Origin: an uncultured Ellagibacter sp.
GTDB taxonomy: Bacteria; Actinomycetota; Coriobacteriia; Coriobacteriales; Eggerthellaceae
NCBI RefSeq assembly: GCF_934617235.1
Contig: NZ_CAKTTZ010000008.1
Location: 1 to 59,540 of the forward strand
DNA length: 59,540 nt
Reading direction: 5' to 3'
Position numbers and translations under genes: made by a program. This document shows positions 49,790-58,159 of this stretch, one piece after another; positions within the stretch are counted from its first letter, which is position 1; each line of letters opens with the position of its first letter. The notes under the pieces are model-generated. The model was not told the DNA's origin, did no database searches, and saw nothing but the letters and a program-made list of their open reading frames with translations.

Positions 49790-51037
49790 CTACGCGGCTT
49801 CGATGTCCTTTCCAGGTTTGAAGTCGCGGCCTTCCTTTCTCCACTGGCTGTACTCAGCAGAAGCGGCAAAGAGCACGTCGGAGGAGGAGTTGAGCGCGGT
49901 TTCGCAGGAGTCCTGGATGACGCCGATCACGAAGCCGATGCCGACGACCTGCATCGCGATGTCATTGCCGATGCCGAACAGCGAGCAGGCGAGCGGAATC
50001 AGGAGCAGCGAGCCGCCCGCGACACCCGACGCGCCGCATGCGCTCACGGCAGAGAGGACCGACAGGATGATCGCGGTGGGGATGTCGACTTGGATGCCCA
50101 TCGTGTGCGCCGCCATCATGGCCATGACCGAGATCGTGACCGCAGCGCCGCCCATGTTGATGGTTGCGCCGAGCGGGATGGAGAGCGAGTAGTTGTCCTT
50201 GTTAAGACCCAGCTTGCGGCACAGCTCCATGTTCACCGGGATGTTGGCGGCCGAGCTGCGGGTGAAGAATGCGGTGAGGCCGGAGTCCTTCAGGCAGCGA
50301 ACCACAAGGCCGTAGGGGTTCTTGCGGAAGCACGCGAAGGAAAGGATCGGGTTGGTGACGAAGGCGATGAAGAGCATGCAGCCCACGAGCACGAGCAGAA
50401 GCTGGCCGTATTCGGTGAAGATTTCAAGGCCATTGGTGGAGACTGCCGTGTAGATAAGGCCCAAGATGCCGAACGGGGCGAGCGAGATGATCCAGCGGAC
50501 GACGGTCGACACAGCGTCGGAGATGCTCGTGAACACGTCTTTCACCTGGTCGCTTGCGCGTCTAAGGGCAATACCCAAAACGACAGCCCATGCGAGGATG
50601 CCCAGGTAGTTCGCGCTCATGAGGGCCGTAACCGGGTTCGCCACCACGTTGGTGACAAGCGTCGCGAGGACTTCCCCGATGCCGGAGGGCGAGGATTGCG
50701 CCTCGGCGGCAGCGGAGAGCGTGAGGTCGACGGGGAACAGCGTGCTCGCCAGGACGGCGACGGCGCCCGCGATGAAGGTGCCCACCAGGTACAAGATGAT
50801 GACGAGCTTCATCTGCCCGCCGCCCTTCGCATTGCAAAGGGCGCTGATAACCAGGAAGAACACGAGGATGGGAGCAACACTTTTCAGGGCGTTCACGAAA
50901 AGCGTGCCGAGCATCTCGATGATCTCGTTCCCGGGGATGACGAGTGCGAGGATGGTGCCGATAACGAGGCCTACGATGATGCGCTTGATGAGGCTGATCG
51001 AGTTCCAGGCTCGTCCAATCTTTTTGACGGTGTCCAC
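49790..51037 (-). CDS. sstT: sodium:serine/threonine symporter SstT
   Basis: 415 residues. GTG start at 51037 is chosen because GAAAGGA lies 6 nt upstream; the frame is open to 51157 but that part would run into the tRNA terminator. It is a DAACS-family transporter with 8-9 spans: TRSSAANIPVNMELCRKLGL, IPLGATINMGGAAVTISV and GASGVAGGSLLLIPLA are family signatures. It imports serine and threonine with Na+. Monocistronic, with its own terminator. Confidence 0.93.
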   Translation of the reverse strand: MDTVKKIGRAWNSISLIKRIIVGLVIGTILALVIPGNEIIEMLGTLFVNALKSVAPILVFFLVISALCNAKGGGQMKLVIILYLVGTFIAGAVAVLASTLFPVDLTLSAAAEAQSSPSGIGEVLATLVTNVVANPVTALMSANYLGILAWAVVLGIALRRASDQVKDVFTSISDAVSTVVRWIISLAPFGILGLIYTAVSTNGLEIFTEYGQLLLVLVGCMLFIAFVTNPILSFACFRKNPYGLVVRCLKDSGLTAFFTRSSAANIPVNMELCRKLGLNKDNYSLSIPLGATINMGGAAVTISVMAMMAAHTMGIQVDIPTAIILSVLSAVSACGASGVAGGSLLLIPLACSLFGIGNDIAMQVVGIGFVIGVIQDSCETALNSSSDVLFAASAEYSQWRKEGRDFKPGKDIEAA

Positions 51038-51070
51038 TGGCGATCCTTTCAGTATTGAAAGCTTCATATA

Positions 51071-51115
51071 ATAAAGCTGGGGGAAGGGTGCAGGAAAAGC
51101 ACCCTTCCCCCAGCT
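51071..51115 (-). terminator. terminator of tRNA-Leu
   Basis: A perfect 17-bp stem (51075-51091 with 51099-51115) followed on the minus strand by TTTATTATA. Its first base is the last A of the tRNA CCA end. Confidence 0.8.
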
Positions 51116-51200
51116 GGTGCGGGCGAAAGGACTTGAACCTTCACGGGGGTTGCCCACCAGAACCTAAATCTGGCGCGTCTGCCAATTCCGCCACGCCCGC
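51115..51200 (-). tRNA. tRNA-Leu (anticodon TAG)
   Basis: 86-nt cloverleaf with a long variable arm. Acceptor GCGGGCG pairs with CGCCCGC; the anticodon loop TTTAGGT gives TAG, reading CUA/CUN leucine codons; CCA is encoded. A TATCAT -10 box lies at 51230-51235 on the minus strand. Confidence 0.95.
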
Positions 51201-51516
51201 ACTCTTTGCTGCAGGAAAACAGCGGACACATGATAGCAGAATGCGGCAAGTTGTAGCGCGAGGACGTCTCCGAAGTTGGCAAACCCCTGGCAAACGGGAA
51301 TTCATTCCCCGAAAACGGGCACGTACCAGCTTCTTTCTTTGACAGGGAAGTCGCCAAATTTGTCTTTGACGCTAAGAAACCTTATAAATTAGTAATAAAA
51401 TACACCTATGCCAATATAGGACATAGGCATATACTTTAACTTGATAATAACTGTCAAGCAATATGGGTAATCATTAGTCAAACAAATGCAATGCCGCAGC
51501 GAGAAAGGATTCCCTG
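51201..51516. promoter_or_regulatory. divergent region, tRNA-Leu/metallophosphoesterase gene
   Basis: 316 bp. The left half carries the tRNA-Leu promoter region. The right half (51360-51480) is distinctly AT-rich and holds an inverted pair TATGCC...GGCATA (about 51408-51432) directly before a TATACT box (about 51431-51436), and a second inverted pair CTTGA...TCAAG (about 51440-51458). These look like a regulated promoter for the rightward genes. Confidence 0.45.
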
Positions 51517-52545
51517 ATGGACGAATTGCTTAGCGATGGCGCTAACGGCGCGATTATTGTAGAAGGTGGCAATAAGTGCGGTTGCGATTCTGGCGGAGTT
51601 GCAACGCCGGGAATTAAAGGGAGAGTCGGCGCCAATGATTATGCGATTGCGCCGGAAGAGTGGGACAAGCCGCCGGTTGCTAAATGCGATGTTCTGTATT
51701 CGGTTGGAGGTGTGTACGGAAACATCGAGGCAATGAAAACTGTGCGTGAGATGGTCAAATCGGAAGAGGGGGATGTTTGCGTGGTTTACAACGGCGACTA
51801 CCACTGGTTTGACGGGACGGCTGAGAACTTTCTGGAAGTAGAGCGCTTGCTTGAGGGGTCTATTCCCATGAACGGAAATGTCGAGTTGGAGCTTGCCCGC
51901 CTGGAGGATTGCGGCGTGGGGTGCGGATGTTCTTACCCTACGACGATGTCGGATGCTTTCGTTGGTCGTTCGAACGCTATATTCGGCAGAATGAAGGAAT
52001 CGGTTAAGAATCTCCCCGAGGTGAGTGCGCTCGGCAACCGACCCGCATGGGGCGTTGTTGAAGTTGGTGAAGCGCGAGTCGGAATTACCCACGGTGACGA
52101 GAGCTCGGTTTCGGGGTGGGGCTGCTCCGTTGAAAACCTCCAAAACCCAGCGAGGAAAACGAAGCTTGACCAGTTTTTCTCCGAGAGAAATGTTGACATT
52201 CTCTCTACGACCCACACATGCGCTGCTGCTGCGTTAGCCCTTCCGCATGGGGTTGTCATAAACAATGGTTCAGCCGGTCTTCCAGAATACAAAGATAAGC
52301 TGTTCGGCCTGGTAAATCGAGTGGCTAAAACCCCGCATCCTGATGCTGTGTATCGCTCGAGGGTCAAAGACGTATTCGTCGAGGCGGTTCCTGTCCGATA
52401 CGATCAGGATGCGTTTATCTCGTGGTTCGACTCCGTCTGGGAATTAGACTCCCCAGCAGCTCAGAGCTATAGACCGAGGGCAATTTCGGGACCTGATACC
52501 ACCTACGACGATGCCGTCTTTGAAGGATTCGAAATACTCGATTGA
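51517..52545 (+). CDS. metallophosphoesterase-like protein with altered metal motif I
   Basis: 342 residues, ATG after GAAAGGA. The calcineurin-like fold is recognisable: GGVYGNIEAM (motif I, about 64-73), NGDYHW, NGNVELEL, THGDE and TTHTC. In motif I the normal DxHGN reads GxYGN, so two usual metal ligands are missing; GNxE and GHTH motifs are also degenerate. A Cys/Gly-rich N-terminal stretch (GGNKCGCDSGG) is unusual. It is followed on the same strand by a phosphonate-type ABC importer, so it may bind or hydrolyse an imported organophosphate or phosphonate ester, perhaps as a sensor. AT content is higher than in neighbouring genes. Confidence 0.75.
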   Translation: MDELLSDGANGAIIVEGGNKCGCDSGGVATPGIKGRVGANDYAIAPEEWDKPPVAKCDVLYSVGGVYGNIEAMKTVREMVKSEEGDVCVVYNGDYHWFDGTAENFLEVERLLEGSIPMNGNVELELARLEDCGVGCGCSYPTTMSDAFVGRSNAIFGRMKESVKNLPEVSALGNRPAWGVVEVGEARVGITHGDESSVSGWGCSVENLQNPARKTKLDQFFSERNVDILSTTHTCAAAALALPHGVVINNGSAGLPEYKDKLFGLVNRVAKTPHPDAVYRSRVKDVFVEAVPVRYDQDAFISWFDSVWELDSPAAQSYRPRAISGPDTTYDDAVFEGFEILD

Positions 52546-52620
52546 TAGACGAAGCGGTAGTTTGCATCTTCGCTTTCGATAAATAGTCGCTTTATTCGAA
52601 TACACTCGCCGAACTAATAG

Positions 52621-52674
52621 TTGACGTAGCCATAACATTAAATAAAATAGTCGACCATATCAATTAGTTGATAT
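52621..52674 (+). promoter_or_regulatory. promoter and operator of the phn-type operon
   Basis: TTGACG (52621-52626), 16 bp, TAAAAT (52643-52648). An 18-bp perfect palindrome, ATATCAA-TTAG-TTGATAT (52657-52674), lies at the expected transcription start, the position of a repressor site. Confidence 0.65.
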
Positions 52675-52711
52675 TTCATTATTTATTATTAAGAATGAAA
52701 GGATGAAAACG

Positions 52712-53785
52712 ATGGAAGGTAACTCGCTCAACCGCCGTCAGTTTGTTGCCGTCAGTGCGACGGCGCTTATGGGAGCCGTCGCGGCGGGTGCGGTGTCTGG
52801 CTGTTCGTCGTCGAATGGCGACGCCAAAGGAAGCGACTCCGCTTCAAAGGATAAAATTATCTTTATTTGGGAGCCAAACGAGTCTACGACAACGTACGAG
52901 GGCATGCGTGAAGCGGTTGCCGAGTGTATCGAGGAGGGATGCGGGCTGCCCTGCGAGATGATGACGACGACCGACTACAACGTCACCATCGAGTCGCTGG
53001 TGTCGGGCAAGGCTGACATGGCGTCTCTCGGCGCTTCGGAGTACGTTGAGGCTCATGCGAAGAACCCCGACGTTAATATTGCTTTCGTGCTGAGCAACGA
53101 AGATGGCGAACTTGACCAGGCATCATACTACTCGCAGATCTGCGTTCGCAGCGAGGATGCCGACAAATACAAGAGCGGCTCCTCCTTCTCGCTGGACAAC
53201 ATCAAGGGCAAGAACTTCTCCTTCGTCAATTTGAATTCGACATCCGGCTTCGTTATGCCTGCCACGGTGGTCAAGAAGCAGTTCGGGCTTTCAAGCACCG
53301 ACGAGTGCAGCGAGTCGGGTGCCTTTTTCGACACGGTGTTGTTCCCTGGATCCCATCCCGGATCGCTGTTCAACCTTCTTAACGGGGATGCCGATGTGGC
53401 CGTCTTCGCCGATTATCTGGTTGACCCGATGGTCGAGCTGGTCTCGGGCGAGCCGGCGCAGCCCGGCACGGTTTACCGCGTGAAGGAGGGCGTTGACTCT
53501 CCGCTTGATGCCGTCGTCGGCAAAGAGTTCACCATCATCGAGGCATTGCCGGTTCCTGCTGTTCCCATCTGCATTAATACCGCGACTGTCCCGCCGGAGA
53601 TCCATGACAAGATTATCAGCTACATGTGCTCTGACGAGGTTGCGTCGAATCCGGAGATTTTCCCGTCGCCCGACGACAAGGACACCGTAAGCAATTGGTC
53701 GAAGACCTCCGATAAGGTGTGCTTCGTTCCTGCAGAGGACGACTATTACGACGAGTTCCGCGAGCTCATCGACTTTAAAGGTTAA
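52712..53785 (+). CDS. phnD: phosphonate/phosphite-type ABC substrate-binding lipoprotein
   Basis: 357 residues. Start at 52712 is chosen because AAAGGA ends 7 nt upstream; an ATG at 52703 is too close to it. A Tat signal (NRRQFVAVSA) and lipobox (VSGCS) precede a PhnD-like periplasmic-binding fold (about 45-345) with PNESTTTYEGMREAV, GKADMASLGASEYVEAH, FVNLNSTSGFVMPA and DTVLFPGSHPGSLFNLLNGD, the last forming the anion-binding Ser/His site of the family. It captures a phosphonate, phosphite or related oxyanion outside the membrane. The gene symbol reflects family, not proven substrate. Confidence 0.88.
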   Translation: MEGNSLNRRQFVAVSATALMGAVAAGAVSGCSSSNGDAKGSDSASKDKIIFIWEPNESTTTYEGMREAVAECIEEGCGLPCEMMTTTDYNVTIESLVSGKADMASLGASEYVEAHAKNPDVNIAFVLSNEDGELDQASYYSQICVRSEDADKYKSGSSFSLDNIKGKNFSFVNLNSTSGFVMPATVVKKQFGLSSTDECSESGAFFDTVLFPGSHPGSLFNLLNGDADVAVFADYLVDPMVELVSGEPAQPGTVYRVKEGVDSPLDAVVGKEFTIIEALPVPAVPICINTATVPPEIHDKIISYMCSDEVASNPEIFPSPDDKDTVSNWSKTSDKVCFVPAEDDYYDEFRELIDFKG

Positions 53786-53817
53786 CCGAAAATACCTTAG
53801 AAAGAAGTAATAGTGCA

Positions 53818-53847
53818 AAAGGGGCGTATGTTCGCATGCGCCCCTTT
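53818..53847 (+). terminator. intercistronic hairpin between phnD and phnC
   Basis: A 10-bp stem with one G-U pair, capped by a UUCG tetraloop and extended by AAA/TTT. The short T3 makes it a partial terminator or 3' stabiliser, which would keep the binding protein more abundant than the transporter. Confidence 0.65.
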
Positions 53848-53876
53848 GCTCGGAAGCGACAGGGCAAAGGAATAGA

Positions 53877-54653
53877 ATGGCGGATGCATCCCCGATTCTG
53901 CTTGAGCTGAATCAATTGACCAAAAGCTACGGTAGCGGCAAGGTCGCCCTCGACGGGTTCGATATTGCTGTTCGGAAAGGAGAGTTCGTCTCCGTAATCG
54001 GATCGTCGGGTGCTGGCAAGTCAACAATGCTGCGTTGCATCAATCACCTTATCGAACCGACATCGGGAACCATCGTATTCGACGGCAAGGATACGACGAA
54101 GGTGCGCGGTCGCGAGCTCCGCCGTATGCGGCGCAGGATCAGCATGGTATTCCAAAACTACAATTTGGTTTATCGCGCAACAGCGATTGAAAACGTATTG
54201 CAAGGACGGCTCGGCTACAAATCCGCAATCGCTGGTGCGCTTGGTCTTTACACGGAAGACGAGAAGCGACGCGCTTTCGAGATGCTCGATCACGTTGGCT
54301 TGGCCGACTTTGCATACACTCGAACGGATCAGTTGTCGGGAGGTCAAAAGCAGCGCGTGGGAATAGCCCGAGCGCTCGTTCAAGATCCACTGCTCATTCT
54401 TGCCGACGAGCCCATCGCAAGTCTCGATCCGAAGTCCTCTCGCACCGTTCTCGAGTTGCTGCGTGGTGCGGCCGACAAGTTTGGGATCACCTGCTTGGTA
54501 AGTCTTCATCAGGTTGAGTTTGCGCAAGAATTCTCCGATCGAATCGTCGGCCTTGCTGACGGTCGGGCAGTCTTTGATGGTGCGCCCGATGCTCTGACGA
54601 GCTCTATTGTCTCCGAGATATACGGCGGCGATTCCGAAGAGGGGGAGCAGTGA
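53877..54653 (+). CDS. phnC: phosphonate-type ABC importer ATP-binding protein
   Basis: 258 residues. Walker A GSSGAGKSTMLR, Q-loop VFQNYNLV, signature QLSGGQKQRVGIARAL, Walker B LILADEPIASLD and switch His in SLHQVEFA; the PhnC-specific region RATAIENVLQGRLG is present. Its stop overlaps the next start (GTGATG). Confidence 0.94.
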   Translation: MADASPILLELNQLTKSYGSGKVALDGFDIAVRKGEFVSVIGSSGAGKSTMLRCINHLIEPTSGTIVFDGKDTTKVRGRELRRMRRRISMVFQNYNLVYRATAIENVLQGRLGYKSAIAGALGLYTEDEKRRAFEMLDHVGLADFAYTRTDQLSGGQKQRVGIARALVQDPLLILADEPIASLDPKSSRTVLELLRGAADKFGITCLVSLHQVEFAQEFSDRIVGLADGRAVFDGAPDALTSSIVSEIYGGDSEEGEQ

Positions 54654-55498
54654 TGCAGGTGATGCCCCAGACTGTTGGTGGGGAATCCATCGAAGCTGAG
54701 AAGAAGGGGGCATCTCCTCAACACTTCTTCCTTAAAAAGCAGCTGACTCTCGTTGCCCTCTTATTCGCATTTCTTGTCATTTGCGCCATCTCGAGCCAAT
54801 TTGTTGGGTTCGATCTGCTGAAAGCGCTCCGTGATTTTCCTGCTGGATTCGTATGGTTCCTTCAGAAGTTCATGCCGACAGCATCCTCGTTCGAGAAAAT
54901 GGGGACAATCGGGCCGGCGCTTCTCTCGACGGTTCTTGACTCTGTAGCGGCGAGTTGCACTGCGGCGGTGCTGGCTTATGTCTGCGCGGTCTTGGGATCG
55001 CGGACGACGGGGCTTGGAGGGCCGATGCAGCTCATTGTTCGGGCGATCGCCTCGATATTCCGCAACATTCCAATTGTGGCGTGGGCATTTCTGCTGCTCT
55101 TCTCGTTCAAGCAAAGCGAATTCACGGGATATCTGGCGCTCTTTCTCCAAAGCTTCGGCTTCTTGACGAGGTGCTTTTTGGAGAGCATCGATGAGATGAG
55201 CGTTGGGCCCGTAGAGGCACTTAGGTCTTGCGGGGCGGGTTATCTCCAAGTTGTCGCGCGCGCGGTGGTGCCGATGAGCATTACCCAGGTCATCAGTTGG
55301 GTTCTCTACATGATTGAAACCAATATCCGCGATGCTACGCTTGTTGGCATGCTTACGGGAACCGGCATCGGATTCGTCTTTGACTTGTATTACAAGAGCT
55401 TCAGGTACGATACCGCCGGTCTCGTGCTGGTTCTCGTGATTATCGTCGTCATCGTTTGCGAAACAACCTCTAACTACATTCGAAGAAGGGTGATGTAA
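54653..55498 (+). CDS. phnE: phosphonate-type ABC importer permease, first copy
   Basis: 281 residues; ATG at 54653 with GGGGGAG upstream. About six spans; the ATPase-docking loop is EALRSCGAGYLQVVARAVVP (about 189-208). PhnE family. It probably pairs with the next permease as a heterodimer. Confidence 0.92.
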   Translation: MQVMPQTVGGESIEAEKKGASPQHFFLKKQLTLVALLFAFLVICAISSQFVGFDLLKALRDFPAGFVWFLQKFMPTASSFEKMGTIGPALLSTVLDSVAASCTAAVLAYVCAVLGSRTTGLGGPMQLIVRAIASIFRNIPIVAWAFLLLFSFKQSEFTGYLALFLQSFGFLTRCFLESIDEMSVGPVEALRSCGAGYLQVVARAVVPMSITQVISWVLYMIETNIRDATLVGMLTGTGIGFVFDLYYKSFRYDTAGLVLVLVIIVVIVCETTSNYIRRRVM

Positions 55499-56350
55499 TT
55501 GGCTCTGTCAGGAGCACCGCGCGGCGCACGCCTGACCCGTCGCGGAACAATCAAGGTGGGCGCCTTTTCCAAGTCGAATGCTCTCATTGCTGTTGTGGTT
55601 CTCGTGCTCGCTGCAGTCACAGTCTACGCATTCATCCAGATGGATTATGGCAAAACGCCGCTTGCAACCGCGTTTGCGAATGCTGTTTCCGATTTTGTCG
55701 AAATGGCAACGACGCCGCACGTCAACGGTCATTTCAAATACCCTGATCTGGCGATTGAGCTGCTCGTTACGCTTGCCTTGGCAACGCTGACCACGTTAGG
55801 CGGTGCCGTTATAGCACTCCTCCTTGGTTTGTTCGCGGCAAGCAACCTGTCGAACCGGACGGTCAGCAATGCAATCAAGGTCGTGATGTCGATCGCGCGG
55901 GCGGTGCCGACAATTCTGTGGGTTCTTGTCTTCACGGTGGCAATCGGACTTGGCGCCGAGGCGGCTGTTATCGGCATGCTATTTCATAGCGTGGCGTATC
56001 TCGTAAAAGCGTATTCGGAAAGCTTCGAAGAGGTGGACGAGGGAGTGCTCGAGGCCCTTAAGGCGACAGGCGCATCATGGTGGCAGATCGTTTGCCGAGG
56101 CGTGCTTTTCGAGAAGCTGAACGAGATGCTCTCTTGGACCTTCATCCGCTTCGAAATCAACTTCGTGGCAGCGGTTGTCGTTGCGGGAATGGCGGGCTCG
56201 GGCGGCATAGGGTACTCGCTCTTCCTTGCCGGTAACTATTACTTCGACATCCATGAGATCGGGCTCATCGTCTACATGTGCATGGCGGTGTCCATCGTCC
56301 TGGAAATTTCAGCTACGAAGCTCCGAAAGCGCTTCGTAGTCAACAAATAG
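55499..56350 (+). CDS. phnE: phosphonate-type ABC importer permease, second copy
   Basis: 283 residues, TTG start immediately after the previous stop, with GAAGGG upstream. About six spans and the docking loop EALKATGASWWQIVCRGVL. PhnE family, divergent from its neighbour. No C-P lyase, phosphonatase or phosphite dehydrogenase gene is within the window, so the fate of the substrate is unknown. Confidence 0.92.
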   Translation: MALSGAPRGARLTRRGTIKVGAFSKSNALIAVVVLVLAAVTVYAFIQMDYGKTPLATAFANAVSDFVEMATTPHVNGHFKYPDLAIELLVTLALATLTTLGGAVIALLLGLFAASNLSNRTVSNAIKVVMSIARAVPTILWVLVFTVAIGLGAEAAVIGMLFHSVAYLVKAYSESFEEVDEGVLEALKATGASWWQIVCRGVLFEKLNEMLSWTFIRFEINFVAAVVVAGMAGSGGIGYSLFLAGNYYFDIHEIGLIVYMCMAVSIVLEISATKLRKRFVVNK

Positions 56351-56421
56351 AAGAGTTTCGAAAGATGCCCGTTCGTTTCCTCGCCCAGTATAAGGCGTTC
56401 CATGTGGAAGTGAGCGTTTAG

Positions 56422-56451
56422 TTGGCACAACTCGACCATATGTGCGATAAT
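56422..56451 (+). promoter_or_regulatory. promoter of tig
   Basis: TTGGCA, 18-bp spacer, GATAAT. The rest of the 210-bp gap after the importer shows no clear terminator. Confidence 0.6.
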
Positions 56452-56560
56452 CCCTTCTCGGTGCGCATTCGGGCCGATGTACGGCCGCGCTGTCCGATTC
56501 GGCCAGATTCGATTGCGCGCTGCACGAATCGTGCGATAAGCGAACGATGGAGGAAAGTTA

Positions 56561-57967
56561 GTGGAAACAAAAGTAGAGGCATTGCAGGACAACAAGGTCA
56601 AGGTGACCGTCACCGTCGATGCCAAAGAAGTCGACAATCGCATCAAGAAGGCTTACAAGGACTTCGCGAATAAGTACAATTTCCCCGGATTCCGCAAGGG
56701 CAAGGCGCCCCGTCCGATCATCGACAATGCGCTCGGTGCCGAGGCTGTGCCGGCTACCGTCACCGATGACCTCGTGAACGGCTGCTACCCGCTCGCCATC
56801 GACAGCTGCGATCTGTACCCTGTCGGCGAGCCCGAGTTCGGCGAGCCTGCACTTGTCGAAGGCGGCAAGCCCTACGAGTTCTCCTTCGAAGTTGAGTGCA
56901 AGCCGACCTGCGAGCTTTCCGATTACGAGCCGGTCGAGGTGAAGCTTCCGGCCGAAGGCGCTTCCGAGGCCGAAATCGACCAGCAGATCGAGGCGCTGCG
57001 CGACTACTATCATGAGTTCGAGAACGCCAATGCCAACACCAAGGTGAAGGCCGACTCCTACGCCGACCTCAAGATCGCCGCAACCGACGAGAACGGCGAG
57101 GACGTGAGCGCGCTGTCGAGCGAGTCCCGCATGTGCCTCATGGGTTCCGGCATGTTCCCGGCCGCTTTCGACGAGCAGGTCATCGGCCTGAAGAAGGGCC
57201 AGACCGCGAGCTTCTCCGTCAACGTCGAGGACGCGAAGGAAGCGACCCTCATGGCCTCCCTCGAGGGCAAGACCAAGACGGTGAACTTCGAGGTCGAGGT
57301 TCTCGCCGTGAAAAAGCAGGTGCTCCCCGAGCTCACCGACGAGTGGGTGAAGGACACGCTGGGCTTCGAGGACGTTGCCGACCTGCGCGAGCGCGTCGCT
57401 GACAGCATCAAGGAACAGAAGGAAGACGTCCTTCCGCGCATGAAGGAAAGCGCCTGCCTGATCGAGCTCGCCAAGCGTCTCGACGTCGAGGTTCCTGCCG
57501 CTGTGCAGGAGCAGACCGAGGCCAAGCTTCTGCAGGACTTCTTCACCCAGCTGCAGAATCAGGGCGCAAGCTTCGACGCGTATCTCCAGCAGAACGGCAT
57601 CAGCGCCGACCAGTTCAAGGCCGACGTGAAGCAGCAGGCCGCCGACACCGCCAAGCAGGACATGGCGCTCGACGCATGGGCAGCGCATTTCGAGCTCAAG
57701 GTCACCGACGAGGAGGTCGTCGAAGAGTTCGAGAAGTCCGGCGCTAAGGACCCGAAGGCTCTCCTGAAGGAGTGGCGCGAGGGCGGTCGTCTCTACATGG
57801 TGCGCGAGGCCCTGCTTCGCTCCCACGCCATCCTCGACGTGATGGAGAAGGCCAAGGTCACCGAGTACGACCCTGCCGAGGAAGCCGAGGAAGAGAAGAA
57901 GGCTGCCAAGAAGTCTTCCAAGAAGGCTGCCAAGAAAGAGGAAGAGGCTGCCGACGCCGAGGCGTAG
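56561..57967 (+). CDS. tig: trigger factor
   Basis: 468 residues, GTG start after GGAGGAAAG. Ribosome-associated chaperone and prolyl isomerase. The N-terminal domain contains the ribosome-docking signature FPGFRKGKAPRPII; the FKBP-type domain is about 160-245 (GSGMFPAAFDEQVIGLKKGQ); the C-terminal arms span about 260-440, and the last 25 residues are a Lys/Glu/Ala tail. Its usual downstream partners clpP and clpX follow. Confidence 0.96.
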   Translation: METKVEALQDNKVKVTVTVDAKEVDNRIKKAYKDFANKYNFPGFRKGKAPRPIIDNALGAEAVPATVTDDLVNGCYPLAIDSCDLYPVGEPEFGEPALVEGGKPYEFSFEVECKPTCELSDYEPVEVKLPAEGASEAEIDQQIEALRDYYHEFENANANTKVKADSYADLKIAATDENGEDVSALSSESRMCLMGSGMFPAAFDEQVIGLKKGQTASFSVNVEDAKEATLMASLEGKTKTVNFEVEVLAVKKQVLPELTDEWVKDTLGFEDVADLRERVADSIKEQKEDVLPRMKESACLIELAKRLDVEVPAAVQEQTEAKLLQDFFTQLQNQGASFDAYLQQNGISADQFKADVKQQAADTAKQDMALDAWAAHFELKVTDEEVVEEFEKSGAKDPKALLKEWREGGRLYMVREALLRSHAILDVMEKAKVTEYDPAEEAEEEKKAAKKSSKKAAKKEEEAADAEA

Positions 57968-58000
57968 GGCTTCCCCTCAACCTTCACCGATTGCTTAACG

Positions 58001-58034
58001 ACGGGGTCGATGCGCATGCGTCGGCCCCGTTTTA
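58001..58034 (+). terminator. terminator after tig
   Basis: ACGGGG pairs with CCCCGT around a second paired block (CGA/TCG), followed by TTT. Confidence 0.65.
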
Positions 58035-58065
58035 TGCTTATCGTGAACGGCGTGTTCCCGACCCC

Positions 58066-58094
58066 TTGCGCGAAGCGGCATGCTGTTTCATCAT
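58066..58094 (+). promoter_or_regulatory. candidate promoter of clpP
   Basis: TTGCGC, 17 bp, CATCAT: the same layout as the rpmF promoter with one changed base in the -10 box. Confidence 0.45.
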
Positions 58095-58113
58095 GTGAAG
58101 TAGACTGAAATTT

Positions 58114-58141
58114 CGCGGCCGCGTGAGGCCGCGCCTTTTTT
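58114..58141 (+). terminator. terminator-like hairpin in the clpP leader
   Basis: CGCGGCC pairs with GGCCGCG around GCGTGA, followed by CC and TTTTTT. It ends only 18 bp before the clpP start, so it would act as an attenuator for a transcript starting near 58101. Confidence 0.6.
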
Positions 58142-58159
58142 GAAAGCGAGGCTTTTCCC

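Noticed and set aside
51038..51157. N-terminal extension of sstT
   Set aside because: It would overlap the tRNA-Leu terminator and tRNA; the GTG at 51037 has a ribosome site and gives the family-typical start.
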